Shown piece by piece: positions 22,601-33,547 of a DNA stretch of 64,000 nt. The notes under the pieces were generated by a model. That model was not told where the DNA came from. It made no database searches and saw nothing but the letters and a program-made list of their open reading frames with translations. The first letter of the stretch is position 1. The number at the start of each line of letters is the position of its first letter. This DNA comes from Didymella arachidicola (Eukaryota > Ascomycota > Dothideomycetes > Pleosporales > Didymellaceae). Location: assembly GCA_016630955.3 (NCBI GenBank), contig CM049996.1:558001-622000 (forward strand), given 5' to 3'. Both the position numbers and the translations under genes were made by a program.

Positions 22601-23277
22601 GCACCGTCTGTCGCCGCGAGGGTCTTACTACATCGAGGTCTGATCTCCGCGTTCCCCGCCTCGTCCCTGTCTCAAACCGCATGCCCGACGACATCGATGC
22701 CACCCTGCGCCCTGCACGCTCACCCAAGGAGGCCCTTGCACTTGTTGTCAAGGAACTTCAGGACGAGCGCGCACACCTGCATATCGAGCTCGCCGCGCTG
22801 CGCGTCATGCTCGAGAATCACGACGCATCGCAAGGTGCACGCAAGCGCGCCGACATTAACGCAAACATCCAAGACACTCTCCGCCGTCTTGAGATCAAGG
22901 ACGCGCAAATCTACAACTTGTACGATGTGCTTGAAGGCCAGGCTGCGGACGGCGATATCACCGAGCAGGATGTTGAGGATATCACGGATATGATCCGTGC
23001 GCAAGATGAGCAGCATGATGTTCGCGAGCGCAGCGAGCCGGCACAGAAGTCTGCAGAAGGCGATGTGGATATGAGTCACGTCGAGTTCTCGCGCGGAAAG
23101 AAGGGTCAGGGCAAGCGTGTCACGATTCGCAGTTTCGTGTCTGAGGACTTCACGACGGAGGATGAGTTCGGCAGGGATGCGGACAGGAAGACTATGTTGG
23201 ATGATGAGACAGAGGAGTTGCCGTGGGAGGGATTCGAGGACAGCGAGATCCCTGAGGGGTGGGGTCGTGTTCACTGA
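19657..23277 (+). CDS. Spindle pole body coiled-coil protein with Cep57-type domain (Ppc89 group)
   Basis: Probable structural protein of the spindle pole body, related to fission yeast Ppc89. The N-terminal ~320 residues are basic, Ser/Pro-rich and disordered. Residues about 330-690 form an almost continuous coiled coil, and after a second disordered stretch comes the Cep57 microtubule-binding-type region (about 955-1100) opening with the HxxNCTVC-like HDNANCTVCRR, followed by a predicted helix pair. A 48-bp insert at 20864-20911 (GTAAGT...AAG) breaks the coiled coil with KCWTSEKQVIC-type sequence and looks like an intron; because it is 3n long and stop-free, the frame runs through it. Spliced product 1,190 residues, unspliced 1,206. 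Confidence 0.75.
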   Translation: MQSSPPTSIGKARTIRDLSRSLSHSPRSIPSPVPPPSDSNPTKRSGFGTETSNFFNDPDVLMSTQQHFADATDTLPQYPRIRSTAKKMTQWRPMVSTRTNPDTSMVNKEFGNFDQSFSEEESISVEQARGLNKGNHGTPVRQSSAFHSLYDITPPTNRTRKSLIGETGSLRRDAQIRRASRNDLDVASPRPASKRNSPALPAKENKRNTLAQLHAKLSEDESSFMRDRPPTLTVNSTKNTRWGNRQTSLQVDGIVEERSKLQSRPSTGQNATAQSFILPDLPNLTELVSGVFEDGTPVFSKNSSSRSRYAAPPGGNRRPNHIPIDSVPVPDEEKAIFSALQQLQDKVAQIEAERSEQDRRIEEQELELIELRANAQAYEKSRRSDSGNDSDAGKGHWKVEKTRKCWTSEKQVICLRNQGLDATVQTLRTKLDRADRKVAVLEIEKKRLTTERDNMTNQLGVAFQTCEELKNEKLALAGENDALRQEVDALRGDNDELRDQLNHEMSQHREETVNLRQQFDQAANATEKENATLNAELARIRAQNDEHTQQFARQDAELRKARQEKAEYARLQADHETLKAQLASMKAKREQEIERWNQQESALKAQVDRRDETIRHFQDATQEQTNEAMRLDNENLRQELAQLAAQHDNDYENWAKKETVLKRKVQQREAAARQTLDFTREVLNNREADEQDVPGEHTRQFTLQRKPSSRREDTGARIKSCVQQESRNSRAELAQSSRGHENPRREYTGVSRQEFSRSLPVQARRSFSAPATDKNAYAETPESTTDLSLKPHGTPYMSRSVQSTRPPVTIQRPADLDLTELSFIGSDVIAQLRRQLEEQRANARHASTAPVEHTLRDGTVRSQRQTREDTVRSVASAKSERRPSLVRKSSLKDTTRRTTASQFEDDVTGNISNLDADTEVTQTKQSAMDFSMHSNTSRRRRSAPDNMTSAFIVPDLKIESRRPSITATTISKHDKHHDNANCTVCRREGLTTSRSDLRVPRLVPVSNRMPDDIDATLRPARSPKEALALVVKELQDERAHLHIELAALRVMLENHDASQGARKRADINANIQDTLRRLEIKDAQIYNLYDVLEGQAADGDITEQDVEDITDMIRAQDEQHDVRERSEPAQKSAEGDVDMSHVEFSRGKKGQGKRVTIRSFVSEDFTTEDEFGRDADRKTMLDDETEELPWEGFEDSEIPEGWGRVH

Positions 23278-25128
23278 GTCTGCAAAATTATGGGTTGGCG
23301 TTTTTGGCTCTTGGGTAACGGATATTGGTAAGGCATTGCGTATGGCATACTGGCATGGTTACGAAGGTTCTGTCGTGTGCGGGTGTCTCCAGCGAACGGA
23401 CAGATTTTGTACATGGCCCGAGACAGCAGAGAGACGGTGACTCCTGCACTTTCGAGCGTGCCTTGACTCGCTTTTAGCTTGAGTTGGCACGCGAATACGG
23501 TGCGGTCGAGACCTTGGTCCATCTGCTATCCTCGTGTATACGTTCGGCGGATATGGCATTCTGCCCTTCGAAAGGACGCAGATACAGAATAGAGTTTTCT
23601 AATTCCTCATCAGTGCTGCAATGTTCAGATCTGGTGATCACAGACAGCATATGCATCACTCACATGCCGCTTCGAGCCAAGGCCAGAGAGTTACCTACGC
23701 TTCTGCATTCTGCGGTTCTGATCGATACGGAATTGAATGCACTGCCCAGAGACACATGGGTATGGTTGCAGCATGCTGAACTACATCTTGATGAAAGAGC
23801 CCTGGAGGAGTATCGCGAAGGTTACAGGTTTTGGAACTAGTGGCCTCACAATGGATTTACGTAGAATAGACGACCCCGGATATACAGCGAAGCTGTATTC
23901 TTTGAGCACAACTAAACATAGTCCGCGGTTTAAGTGTATGGGCTGCAGTCGATGGTCGGCCACCAGCTGCCTTTGTAAACAGTCCAGTCCAAAATACGAC
24001 ACCTTGCGCACTCCGTTAAAGATCTGATTGTTGCTACCTCAAGAGACGCAGCAGACCAGATATCTTGCAAGAATCGATTTTGATGTGGGAAGAAGGGTGA
24101 GAGTAGACATAAGGAAGGAAGACGAGTTTGGCTGTGTTTTCTCTTAGAAGAAGTGCTGCAGACATGTGCACGTGCTGACAAAGCTCTAAAGCAGCAACTG
24201 CACACAGACATGTACACGTTGTTTGCTTTTTTAGGAGGCCGGCACAGTGGTAATTACACTAAACGGTTAGTTATTGATTTCGGACCGGACCAAGGGGGGT
24301 TTTGGTGAGACGAGTGGAGCGCAGACGTGCGAGTCTGGTCATGTGTGTTGAGTCGGTAGATTAACAGAGTTCATGAGCAGCTCCATACTAAAGGGTGGCG
24401 TTTAAGAATTTAGCAGACTAGTCATGTCATCGTATCGCATATTCTGTAAAGCGCAACATGTGAGGTCTCTGCCTAGGTGTGTGATTTGGGTGGTGGCGTG
24501 CTACGAGTAGCAAGGAAGCCCCATCTAGAGAAAGTACAACGGCGCTGCTGATGTTTTTCAGATTGAAGAAACTCATGAGGATCGTCACCACTATCGTGTG
24601 GGTGGTTTTCTGGCTGTTTGCGAACAAGTTGTAATGTATGATGAAATTTGGAAGTGGCTTGCTCTAGAAAAGGAGAAGCGTAGACGATGTGGGTCGTTCT
24701 CAAACCGAACTAGATTGGACCGATAAGTCGCTCCCTCGTTCCCTTCTTGTTCTCAAAAACAACTTCGCATAGCACTAGGACCATCAAGTGCACCATGTGC
24801 TCAATGCGTTTATACCCTCACTCAATTTGACTTCAGCCTCGAGGCTGAACTATTCGATCGTGGCGTGGCATGAGTGAGCTGCACTTCGCGCGCACCGAGA
24901 AGCTTTACGAGACTTTGGCGTCGCAGTCTGTGCAATTTGTACTCGAGTGGAGATGAGAGACCGATCGATCCGCGATTGTCTGTGTATATAGTCGACATCT
25001 GCCTCTCTCGTTGGTTTTCACAGCAACCTTGGCCTGATTCCTAGTACCTATCGAGCTCGTCTGAGTCTTGTCCTCTCTTTTCGCATCCTTGCATTTCGTC
25101 ACTCATTTAGCAAATTTCCTCAGCTAAC
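23278..25128. other. Gene-poor 1.85-kb interval
   Basis: Between the spindle-pole-body gene and the secreted PAN-like gene. The longest frame (23553-23840 from its first ATG, plus strand) shows no family resemblance. The last ~300 bp is presumably the promoter of the secreted protein; a TATA-like tatata lies at about 24985. Confidence 0.45.
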
Positions 25129-26651
25129 ATGGCTATTCTCTCTTTTGCTGCGTCTGCGCTCGCTGTTGCAGTCGCTGTCCACGGAGCTGCTCTACCGCAG
25201 ACCACCACTTCGCAGGATGATGCTCCGTCGTGCCTCAACAAGGCTCAAGGCTCGACTTTCCAATGGCCGACGAATACCGAGGACGTATCTAGCCTCTTCC
25301 AGATCACTTGTGGTACAGACTACTGGGGCGGTGATCTTCGCTCGCTCCAGAGCGATACTTTTGGGGGCTGTCTAGCAGCTTGCAAGGCTGAAAACGAGTG
25401 TGTCTCTGTGGCATATGGTGGTACTACTTGCTACCTCAAGAATAAATTGACCACCGGGCAATCTAATGACGGTGTCTGGTCGGCAAAGAAGACAGTGACC
25501 AACAAAGGCCTTACCTGTGATGCAGACGGCTCCAGTGACGGAAAGACATATACTTCATCCAAAGGAGACTTCAAGATCATCTGCGGCAAAGACTACGCAG
25601 GCAACGACCTTCCCGCAACCAGCGCTAAGACCTTCGAAGCTTGCATAGAGACCTGTGTTGCAACCGATCGATGCGTCGACGTTTCGTAAGTGGCTATTGG
25701 TCTTTGTTTGCAGCGATGACACTGACTGACGTACGATGTAGCTACGTTGGAAATACCTGCTATCTTAAGCATACTGTCGGCACAGCCAACGATGCTGCGC
25801 AAGTCTGGACCGCTGTTCGTGTTGACGCCCAGCCCTTTGTTTACGGTCTTACCTGTGACAATAACAAAGATGACAAGAAGACTTACCAGGCCAAGAGTGG
25901 AGGATCGTATACCGTTGAGTGCGGTGTTGACTATGCGGGCGGTGACCTCTCATCGCTGCAAACCTCCACTTTCGAGGCTTGCATGGACGCTTGCGACGCT
26001 ACAACAGGCTGCATTGACGTCTCCTACTCATCTGGCACCTGCTATATGAAGAGCGTACTGAACACCGCGTCCACGGCGTCATGGGTATGGACTGGTCGCA
26101 AGTCGACTGAGACGCCACTCGACCTTACGCAGACGCAGCTCTACAGCATCAACCAGCCAGCTGATACGCACATCACTAAAGATACCAACCTCTTTACCCA
26201 GACTCTTACTGGTAGCAACCCGAGATACGGTATCTCGGCAGTTATTCGCTTCCCTACTGTCCCATACACGGTCTACGAGATCTCCTTTGAATACTACCAA
26301 GAAGCCACGCAGGGCCAGTCGTACTTCCTTGAGGTCGGCGATAGCAACGGATACCTTGCGACGCTGGGTTGGTACCAGAATCCGGTCGGTTCCGCCGTGC
26401 AAATCAGTCCATCATACGGAAACGCACTCGGTTGGAGTCCGGCCTCATCCCAGGTAATCAACTGTTGGAACACCAAGGCCGAGCCCAAGACGGCTCCTGC
26501 CAGTGGCAGTTGGCAGCAGGGCAAGGTCGTGCTGTATCCTCGCACCACTCAGGGATACTTCAGGCGTGATAACTACGGCTTTGGCACTACACAGTGGAGG
26601 AATGTGTACGTTAGGCAGAAGACAAATGATTACTGTGGTATCACGCAGTAG
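25129..26651 (+). CDS. Secreted protein with three PAN/Apple-like Cys repeats
   Basis: Probably secreted: the N terminus has a hydrophobic Ala/Val-rich signal peptide with likely cleavage near residue 20. Two exons, 25129-25685 and 25742-26651, with a 56-bp intron splitting a Ser codon; 488 residues. Three internally homologous repeats (about 55-115, 145-205 and 235-305) share the pattern CGxDYxGxDL, TFxxCxxxCxxxxxCxxVxY and CYLK or CYMK, a PAN/Apple-like fold that in other proteins binds glycans or proteins. The last ~180 residues form a beta-rich segment with few Cys, like a lectin or galactose-binding-type domain, which I cannot assign. Stand-alone gene in a sparse region; a wall or effector-type role is only a guess. 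Confidence 0.8.
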
Positions 26652-27695
26652 TAGGCCGATACGGTCGTTGGATGGGGCTATTCACCTCGAACAGTAGACT
26701 ATAATGTGTAATTAGGAGAGATACAAAGCACAAGTGAGCATCAGAGCGGAACAATATATGGAGATGCTGGAAGCGAGGCAGTATCACAGCTACCGAATCA
26801 TAATCAAAACTTCACCTTCAGCGCTTCAGAAGCCTTTTAACATCAGAGCCACCTTAGGTTATAGAACATGAGTGAAGCAGGAAGATAACACATACAGCTA
26901 AGGAGATACGGCTTAGGGCACTGAGCCAATTCTTTGGTTTTGACATTGCAATGCATCTTGATTGCGCAACGCAGAGCAGGAAGTAGCGAGCCAGAGATCA
27001 TCTCCAATATTCGCTTTGAACATTGCAACAGGCTGTGTTCATCGGGGTTTTTTGGAATCCTTTGTTCTTTTGAATTGGCAAGGCAGAGGAGTGGCGCATG
27101 GTCTTTATCCGTGTTGTACACTTGCTGTGGAGATCTGACTAATAATAGCTAGATTCAGATGCAGCATATCAGACAATTTGGTTGCTTTATTTGTGGTCTC
27201 ATCTCAGGCAACAGTTCAATCACAGTCTTCGCAAAGTGTTCAGGTTCTCGATAGCGTTGCCCCAAACCCTCGAGGATCAGACAAAGTCTCTTGGCGTTCA
27301 GGCAACCCTCCTCCCAAATACATAACTATTGTATTTTTTCAAAGGTAGTAGACTGAGATGCCAGACCCTTGTGTGGCAGATATACGGCAGATGCGTGTCA
27401 TGGCCAGAACAAAATTGGAGGGATAGATTCACAGTCTTAGCAATACAGAGACATAGATTGCCTGAGCTTAGATTTTGGAATCAAGAGGGTACAAGCAGTC
27501 GGCAGGGGTAGAGGTTGGCAAAGGAAGTGAGTTCTAATCTCACTCGGAAAAAGTTCATCGCCTCCACGGCTGACCATCTTCCAGAAATAAAGGTCGTAGA
27601 TGAACAGCAGGTAGATTCCGTGCATGTGGTAACGGCTCGGATTGTTCAGCCCCCAGGATTCACAGCGAGCCAGTCTGGAAAATTTCAACAACTGT
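26652..27695. other. Intergenic, about 1 kb
   Basis: Between the 3' ends of two convergent genes. No supported gene, tRNA or repeat seen. Confidence 0.5.
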
Positions 27696-28353
27696 TCAGG
27701 CCCTATCCTTCCCTTTTCCCATTGCTTTAATGATGTCTTCCAAGCCCATGACCTCAATGCCTTCATCCTCGACGAGCCCGATCCTTGCTGTCATCTTTCT
27801 CCCTTCCCAAGTCCAGAAGGAGATCTTGACACACTTGCTTCCACCCCTGGCCCACTTCGCCGCACGGTCCCACTGCTCCTTCGTCGTGAAGCACAGTCCA
27901 GGAGCACCGATGTATTTGGTCTTGGTGAATACGTATAATCTTAATGACGGTGATGTTACACGGCAAGGCGCGCAGTCTTCGCAACTGTCGAGTATGTAGA
28001 TGGGCTCGAGTATTTCGAGATCAGGATCCAGCTTCGAAGGAAGGCCAAGGCGGCTTGCGCTCTGAGACTCAGTCCACCTCTCGAAGGTGCAGTACTCGGG
28101 GAGGGAGTTCCTCCAAGGGTCCGCGGTACGAATCGATACGCTGTTTGCGATAGAAATTCTTGAAGACCGTCGGCGAAACTGGGATCGTGGCCTCTTCGTC
28201 AGGCGTGAGACTCGGCCTGCTAATTGGCGATAGGAAATACCATCTTTCAATGGTGATGCAATGCATCAACAGAACAGTCGCCCCTGCAAAGACCATAAGG
28301 CTGAAAAAGATAAGTGGCCCTATGATATGAGGCATGAGTGATGAGAAGACCAT
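27696..28353 (-). CDS. Small membrane-anchored protein of unknown function
   Basis: I do not recognise the family. The best model has two exons, 28353-28078 and 28031-27696, with a 46-bp intron (GTGGAC...CTTCGAAG, with a pyrimidine tract before the AG), phase 0, giving 203 residues. One N-terminal transmembrane helix (about residues 10-35, IIGPLIFFSLMVFAGATVLL) is followed by a soluble domain with the motif LDSCEDCAPC and a C-terminal half rich in Trp/Lys (EQWDRAAKWARGG, ISFWTWEGRK). Without the intron the two halves lie in different frames, so an alternative reading is a frameshifted gene. The donor is not the strong GTAAGT seen in neighbours, which lowers confidence. Confidence 0.5.
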
Positions 28354-29535
28354 ATAGGCGCGCAGAAGCGGCACCTGCAGGTGCTGCTTTGCATGGGTGA
28401 CATGTGATCGCGTTGTAGTGGTTTGTGTTTCCGCGTCTGTGGATAAGCAATTTTGTGATCAGCTGTGGGTGTTGTGTTAGTGTCTTACCATGGGTCAGGG
28501 CTGCATCGCGATGTAGGGACAAAGTCCTTCGCCTGAGCACCGTACGCCACGTGAAGTCGTACAGATTTTTGTGGAGTGACTACAGGTAACGTGCACTACA
28601 ATCACACAGTTACCCTCAGAGGTCTCAACTTGAGTCGTGATCCACATGCTAGAGTATTCAATTTAGCCCGAAGGTACTCGAGGTACTGATAAATACAGCG
28701 CTACCGAAGAGAAGTCTGTGTGCCACTGCAAAACTGGTAGAAAGACGGAGCAACCTCGTGCAGCGCTTTGAAGTGTGGAGCAAGACAGTCCATGTCAGAA
28801 CCCGACTCAACGCCGATAGGGCTGCAAATCCGGTTCTTACCATTTGATCGACGTGAAGAGTCAAGACTGGACGCAGTGTTGGGCGAGGCTGGTGAGAAAT
28901 GGGTCGGTGGGGTAGCCTTGCGGTTGGAAGGCGCACTAGCGCGTCTGCAGCCAACGTTCTGTCGCCCCTTCTCCCATTGGCCGCACTGGCCGCACTTGCC
29001 GAAGCGCGTGTGTTTACTCTCGCGTCTCCCTCGTGCAGACCTGCCACATGCTGACAAGCCAGCAAGTAGAAATAAGTCTGTAAAGACAACGTGCCCACCA
29101 CGAGAATTGCACGTCGCACAAGGCGGTCAGTCCATGACGGAACTCTGGCATTGATGATGTTGGTGTGTGGAGCAGCGATTAATCGGATGGGCCCCCTGTT
29201 TGATGCGGCCCAGGCCTGTGAGTGGACCCTTCAATTCGCGAATGGGCGACAAGCTAGGCTAGCTAATGGCGACCTCCTGATGTTCCTTTCTGAATGTCGA
29301 GGCCGTGGGCCGCTCAGCGCCTCTCCTGTCTTTACACTGCGTGCGTAGTCGTCAATTTACCTCCAGCTGGAAGCGCAAAGAGCTTTTCGTAGCGCGTTTC
29401 ATTGCGCATTGCCCTCACAGACCCCGGTCCCCGCTCGCAACCGTACAACCGCCGCTTCGAAACACGCTCGATACCAGCGCGTGCGCTCATATCGGCCAGT
29501 TCGAGGCTGGATGCTTGACCGATAACGCCCACGCA
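28354..29535. promoter_or_regulatory. Divergent interval upstream of the membrane protein and the Rab-GAP
   Basis: 1.2 kb containing both promoters. Several open frames of 100-150 codons on both strands lack codon structure and resemble no family; I do not call them. The frame of the Rab-GAP is open upstream of its ATG to about 29305, but has no earlier in-frame ATG with support. Confidence 0.45.
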
Positions 29536-32500
29536 ATGACGGAGGTGACAGCTACCACCATGGACGTCGAGCAGAGTGCCGCAACACCCACCATCGAGGA
29601 GCCACGACCGCCGAGAACCCATGTCGACTCCAAGCCGCTGCCGACCGACTCGATGGTGACCGTTCCCCTGTCTGAGGCCGGCACGAATGACGACGATATT
29701 AGAGAGTCTATAGTACGGCCAGACATGATCGTCGAGGAGCGAAGATTGTCGTCAAGACCAAGTTCAGACGAGATTCACAAGGCGTTCGGCCGTCATGCAA
29801 GTCAAGCTAGCGTCACTGCACCAACCTCATGTAGTCCCACTGTGTCGATCAGCGATGCCGATGCACCGGAGGGATCGACGTCGATCAGGTCGAGAAGTGG
29901 CAGCGAAAGCTCAGGAGATGCAAAGGTTGACTGGGCAGAGTTGGAGAAGAAGGAGACGCAGCAGAGCCATGAGGGTCAGGATGATGTAGGTGCCTCGCCC
30001 TGCTGGCATGTTCAAGATACTGACACATGCAGTCCATGGCATTGCTTCTTGCACGCCTTGAGCAAGAGAACAACGCGTTAATGTCAGACTCCAAGGCCGG
30101 TATGAAGCCAGCGTTGAAGAACGCCCGAGCTCGCAGTCAATCCCGACCGCCTTCTTTCCAGCAACTCAAACGCCTCGTGCAGAATGATCCTGCAGAAGTT
30201 CGATTCTCTCAGCTGCCGTCACCTCCGCCAATGACCGAGCTTGAATTTTGGGCAGCTCTCGTCCGCGACTACCCCCAGGTGGTGCACCGATTACCAACTT
30301 TATGTCTAAATAAGATCCGTAGTGGTATTCCTGCGCCGCTACGAGGTGTCGTCTGGCAGAGTGCATCCGGATCCAGAGATAAGCTGATTGAAGACCAGTA
30401 CGAAGCGCTCTGCGGAGAATCAAGTCCATACGAGAACATTATCAACAAAGACCTTGGTCGCAGTTTTCCTGGGGTTGAGATGTTCAAGGATCCCGAAGGC
30501 GAAGGCCAGAAGATGCTGGGTCGCGTCCTGAAGTGCTTCAGCTTATATGATAACAAGATAGGGTACTGCCAGGGTTTGGGCTTCCTCGTTGGTCCGCTTT
30601 TGATGCAGATGGGCGATAAAGAGGCTTTCTGCGTGCTTGTCAGGTATGGTTCTTGCGGTTCACAAGATGGCAGATGCTGATTTCGACAGACTCATGGAAG
30701 ACTACGATCTTCGTTCTTGCTTCCTGCCTGATCTTTCAGGCCTACACCTGCGCATCTTCCAATTTCAGAAGCTGTTGAGTCAGCACATGCCGGATCTTGC
30801 ACTGCACCTCGAAGAGATGCAGATAGAGTCTGCCTACCTGTCGCAGTGGTTCTTGTCGTTCTTCGCGGTCACATGTCCCTTGCCTATGCTCTTCCGCATT
30901 TACGACGTGCTTTTTGCTGAAGGTGCCTCAGAGACCATCATGCGCGTCGCGCTCGCGCTTATGAAAAGGAACGAGGCGAAGCTATTGTCACTAACTGAGA
31001 TGGAGGATGTGATGCAACTGCTCCTTGGTCGACAATTGTGGGATCCTTACGGCCGAAACGCCCATTCTGCAGATGATCTGGTTCAGGACTTCGTTTCCTT
31101 CACCAACGACGTCACACGAGAGCAGCTGCAAGGATTAGAGCAGCAGTACAAGGAAGCCCAGGAGAAGGAATCCGCCAAGCAGCAGGTCAACAAATCCGCT
31201 ACATCGTTTTTAGGCCGCCTGTGGGGACCGTCTAATTCGTACACGAAGTCCGTGTCCCTAAGCCCGGGCCTATCTGCGCCTTCACGCCCTGTCAGCTTCC
31301 TGAGAAGGACACCATCGAAACAGAGTCTTGCTTCTACACTTCATTCCACTGCCGAGTCTGACACCTCGGCGGCGACCCAGAGCACTGCTTTGACAGACCT
31401 CTCTCGTGCATCCCACGCAGACACTATGTCGATCAAATCAGGACACGCATCTGTTGCTATGAGCATCTCGGCCAAGGATAGGGACCTGCATTATCAGATC
31501 GAGCAGCTTCTCATGTCTGTGAGCCAGCTGCAGCGCCAGAACAGCGAACTGGAAGCTGCACTGCAGAAGCAGCGCGAGGATCGCAAGGAAGACCACCGTG
31601 TTGTACGGTCCGTCGTTGACAAGATTCGAAAGAAAGACTCCGCACTATCTGCGCCCTCATCACGCGCTTCTAGACGAAGGACGACGATCACGGCTGCCAC
31701 TGATATCCCAGCCAGTAGCGACTCATTGTCTGAGCTCTCAGGAGACGATGCCGATATCGTTGAAACTCTGGACACCCAGTTCCCTGTCACGCAGACACAT
31801 CACCGTGCCTCTTCCATGTTCGAGACGAAGCAGCTACTCCGCGACAATCTGTCGCGAACAAAGGAGCAGCTCACATCGGAAATGACACGAGCTCAAGCGC
31901 TGGCTCGCGAGCTCGACGATCGTCACGCTGAACTTCAAATCGCAAGAGATGCCCTGAAGGATACACGCAATCGTCTTGCAGACTCATACAACCAAAATCA
32001 GAGACTAGAGAAGACAGTCAACGAACTGCGACAGAACGCACGCAAAGCCTCTGCTGCGGCCAGTTGGACTTCCGCAGATGACACATCTCCTAATACCACA
32101 CCAACACTAAGTCGGAGCACGACATCCGAGAGTGTCACCAGTGGATTGAGAGAGTTGCGTCTTGGCCGTACTGCCTCGCAGAAGTCGACTCGCGAACATC
32201 CACCATCCATCACCTTCAACAAGCGATCATCTTCGCTCGCCATGCAGCCGGTGCTCGCAAACGACAACAACGCGCCAGCCGAGAATGAGCAGCTGTTGCT
32301 TGAGCTAGTCAATGCAAAGACAGCAGAGGCTGTTGCACGACAGGAGGCTGATGAGATGAGAGCTAAGTTCGAGGGTCTGAAAAGGAGTATAAACTCTCAG
32401 CCTACCGCAAGCGCAGCAGCAACTCCAGTCGTCACTCCAGCACAGACTCCAGCTGCTGTGCCCGAGTCGAAGAAAGAAAGTGCTGCAGCCGGCGGCTGGA

Positions 32501-32553
32501 CGTGGGGAGGATGGAAGAGGACGGTCAGCACGTCCAATGCAAGCCTAACGTAA
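29536..32553 (+). CDS. GYP5: TBC-domain Rab GTPase-activating protein, Gyp5 type
   Basis: Accelerates GTP hydrolysis by Rab/Ypt GTPases (Ypt1/Sec4 for yeast Gyp5) in ER-Golgi and polarised secretion. Three exons: 29536-29985, 30033-30643 and 30690-32553, with introns of 47 and 46 bp; 974 residues. The TBC domain spans about 240-470. The arginine finger is in INKDLGRSF (Arg293, IxxDxxR motif) and the glutamine finger in YCQG (Gln330), so both catalytic fingers are present. SGIPAPLRGVVW and YDVLFAEG are further TBC blocks. The N-terminal 150 residues are acidic and disordered; after the TBC domain comes a Ser-rich linker and two coiled coils (about 640-690 and 755-830), as in Gyp5/Gyl1. The first intron junction yields SMALLLARLEQEN. 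Confidence 0.9.
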
Positions 32554-33547
32554 GAGTGTACAACAACACAATAGAGGAATGTATAGCATATGTGTGCGAC
32601 GACATATTGAGCGATTTGGTGGATGACGGTACGAGAGATAGGCCTAGAACGCCACTACTTTTCTTCATGTACCAACATGCCTCGCAATCTGTAAGACTTC
32701 AGCTTTCCCAGCAAGAGCATAGTCGAAACCATATATAGCGCGATTTGGGACAGAGTTGAACAGTTCATACTCTCAGTTCTTGGCATGTGGAGTCCAGTTC
32801 ATATAGTCTATTCACTGTCCCAGTCACTGCTGATCGACTCTCGTCGACCAACCACAACCATCACGCGGAACTTCTGGTAATTGCGCTTCCGTTTCCGGTC
32901 TGCGAGAGCGGATTTACGAGTCGGTAACCGCTAAACGCCGGGCACGACGATCGAAGCAAGTCTACACGAGCTAAGAGGACCAAGTTGCACTGGTCCGTAA
33001 TAAGTTGTGAAGGGCGAGGTCGCACGTTATCATTCACGCGCTGCAGCCCAGCGATGCTCAGAACAACGACCGAGCTCTGACGACACGCATAGGTCATTAC
33101 AATGTGACCGCGACCCCTGACTTGTGTACATGTTGGTCCAAAGATCTGGACTTTGGTGTTTTGGAGACCCCAGATTTCCCCACAGCCCCGCACCACGCTG
33201 TCAGACCTAGCCCGTCTCGGTAGTTGCATCAGGTTCTTGGAATGCAAAATCAGACGCGACATCTTGCGTGGTCGGAAAAGCTTGTCTGTCTGGATCGAAT
33301 GAAAAAATCGCCGGTACGGCGGCTTGACGAAAGGTTTGAAACCAGATAATGGCATGTGGGCATCTGCCGTATCCACAACTGACCTCATACCCCGCGTCAC
33401 CAACCTTATCGATGGCGATCGTGCATTTTCAGGCGCAGGAGTCCGTCCCGTGTCGACAGGGTTGCACAGTAATCAGTGCTCTGACTGGCTAGCACAGTGA
33501 TTTCGATATTGCAAGGTGCTTTGGTGTCTATAATCCGAGCAGCCAAA
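32554..33547. other. Intergenic, about 1 kb
   Basis: A 180-codon minus-strand frame (32861-33403) has no recognisable sequence and a composition like the surrounding non-coding DNA. Nothing else seen. Confidence 0.5.

Noticed and set aside
28658..29119. 153-codon minus-strand frame upstream of the Rab-GAP
   Set aside because: Composition suggests chance opening in GC-rich promoter DNA; overlapping frames on both strands are equally open.
32861..33403. 180-codon minus-strand frame upstream of the transporter remnant
   Set aside because: No family resemblance, no promoter or splice context, composition like non-coding DNA.
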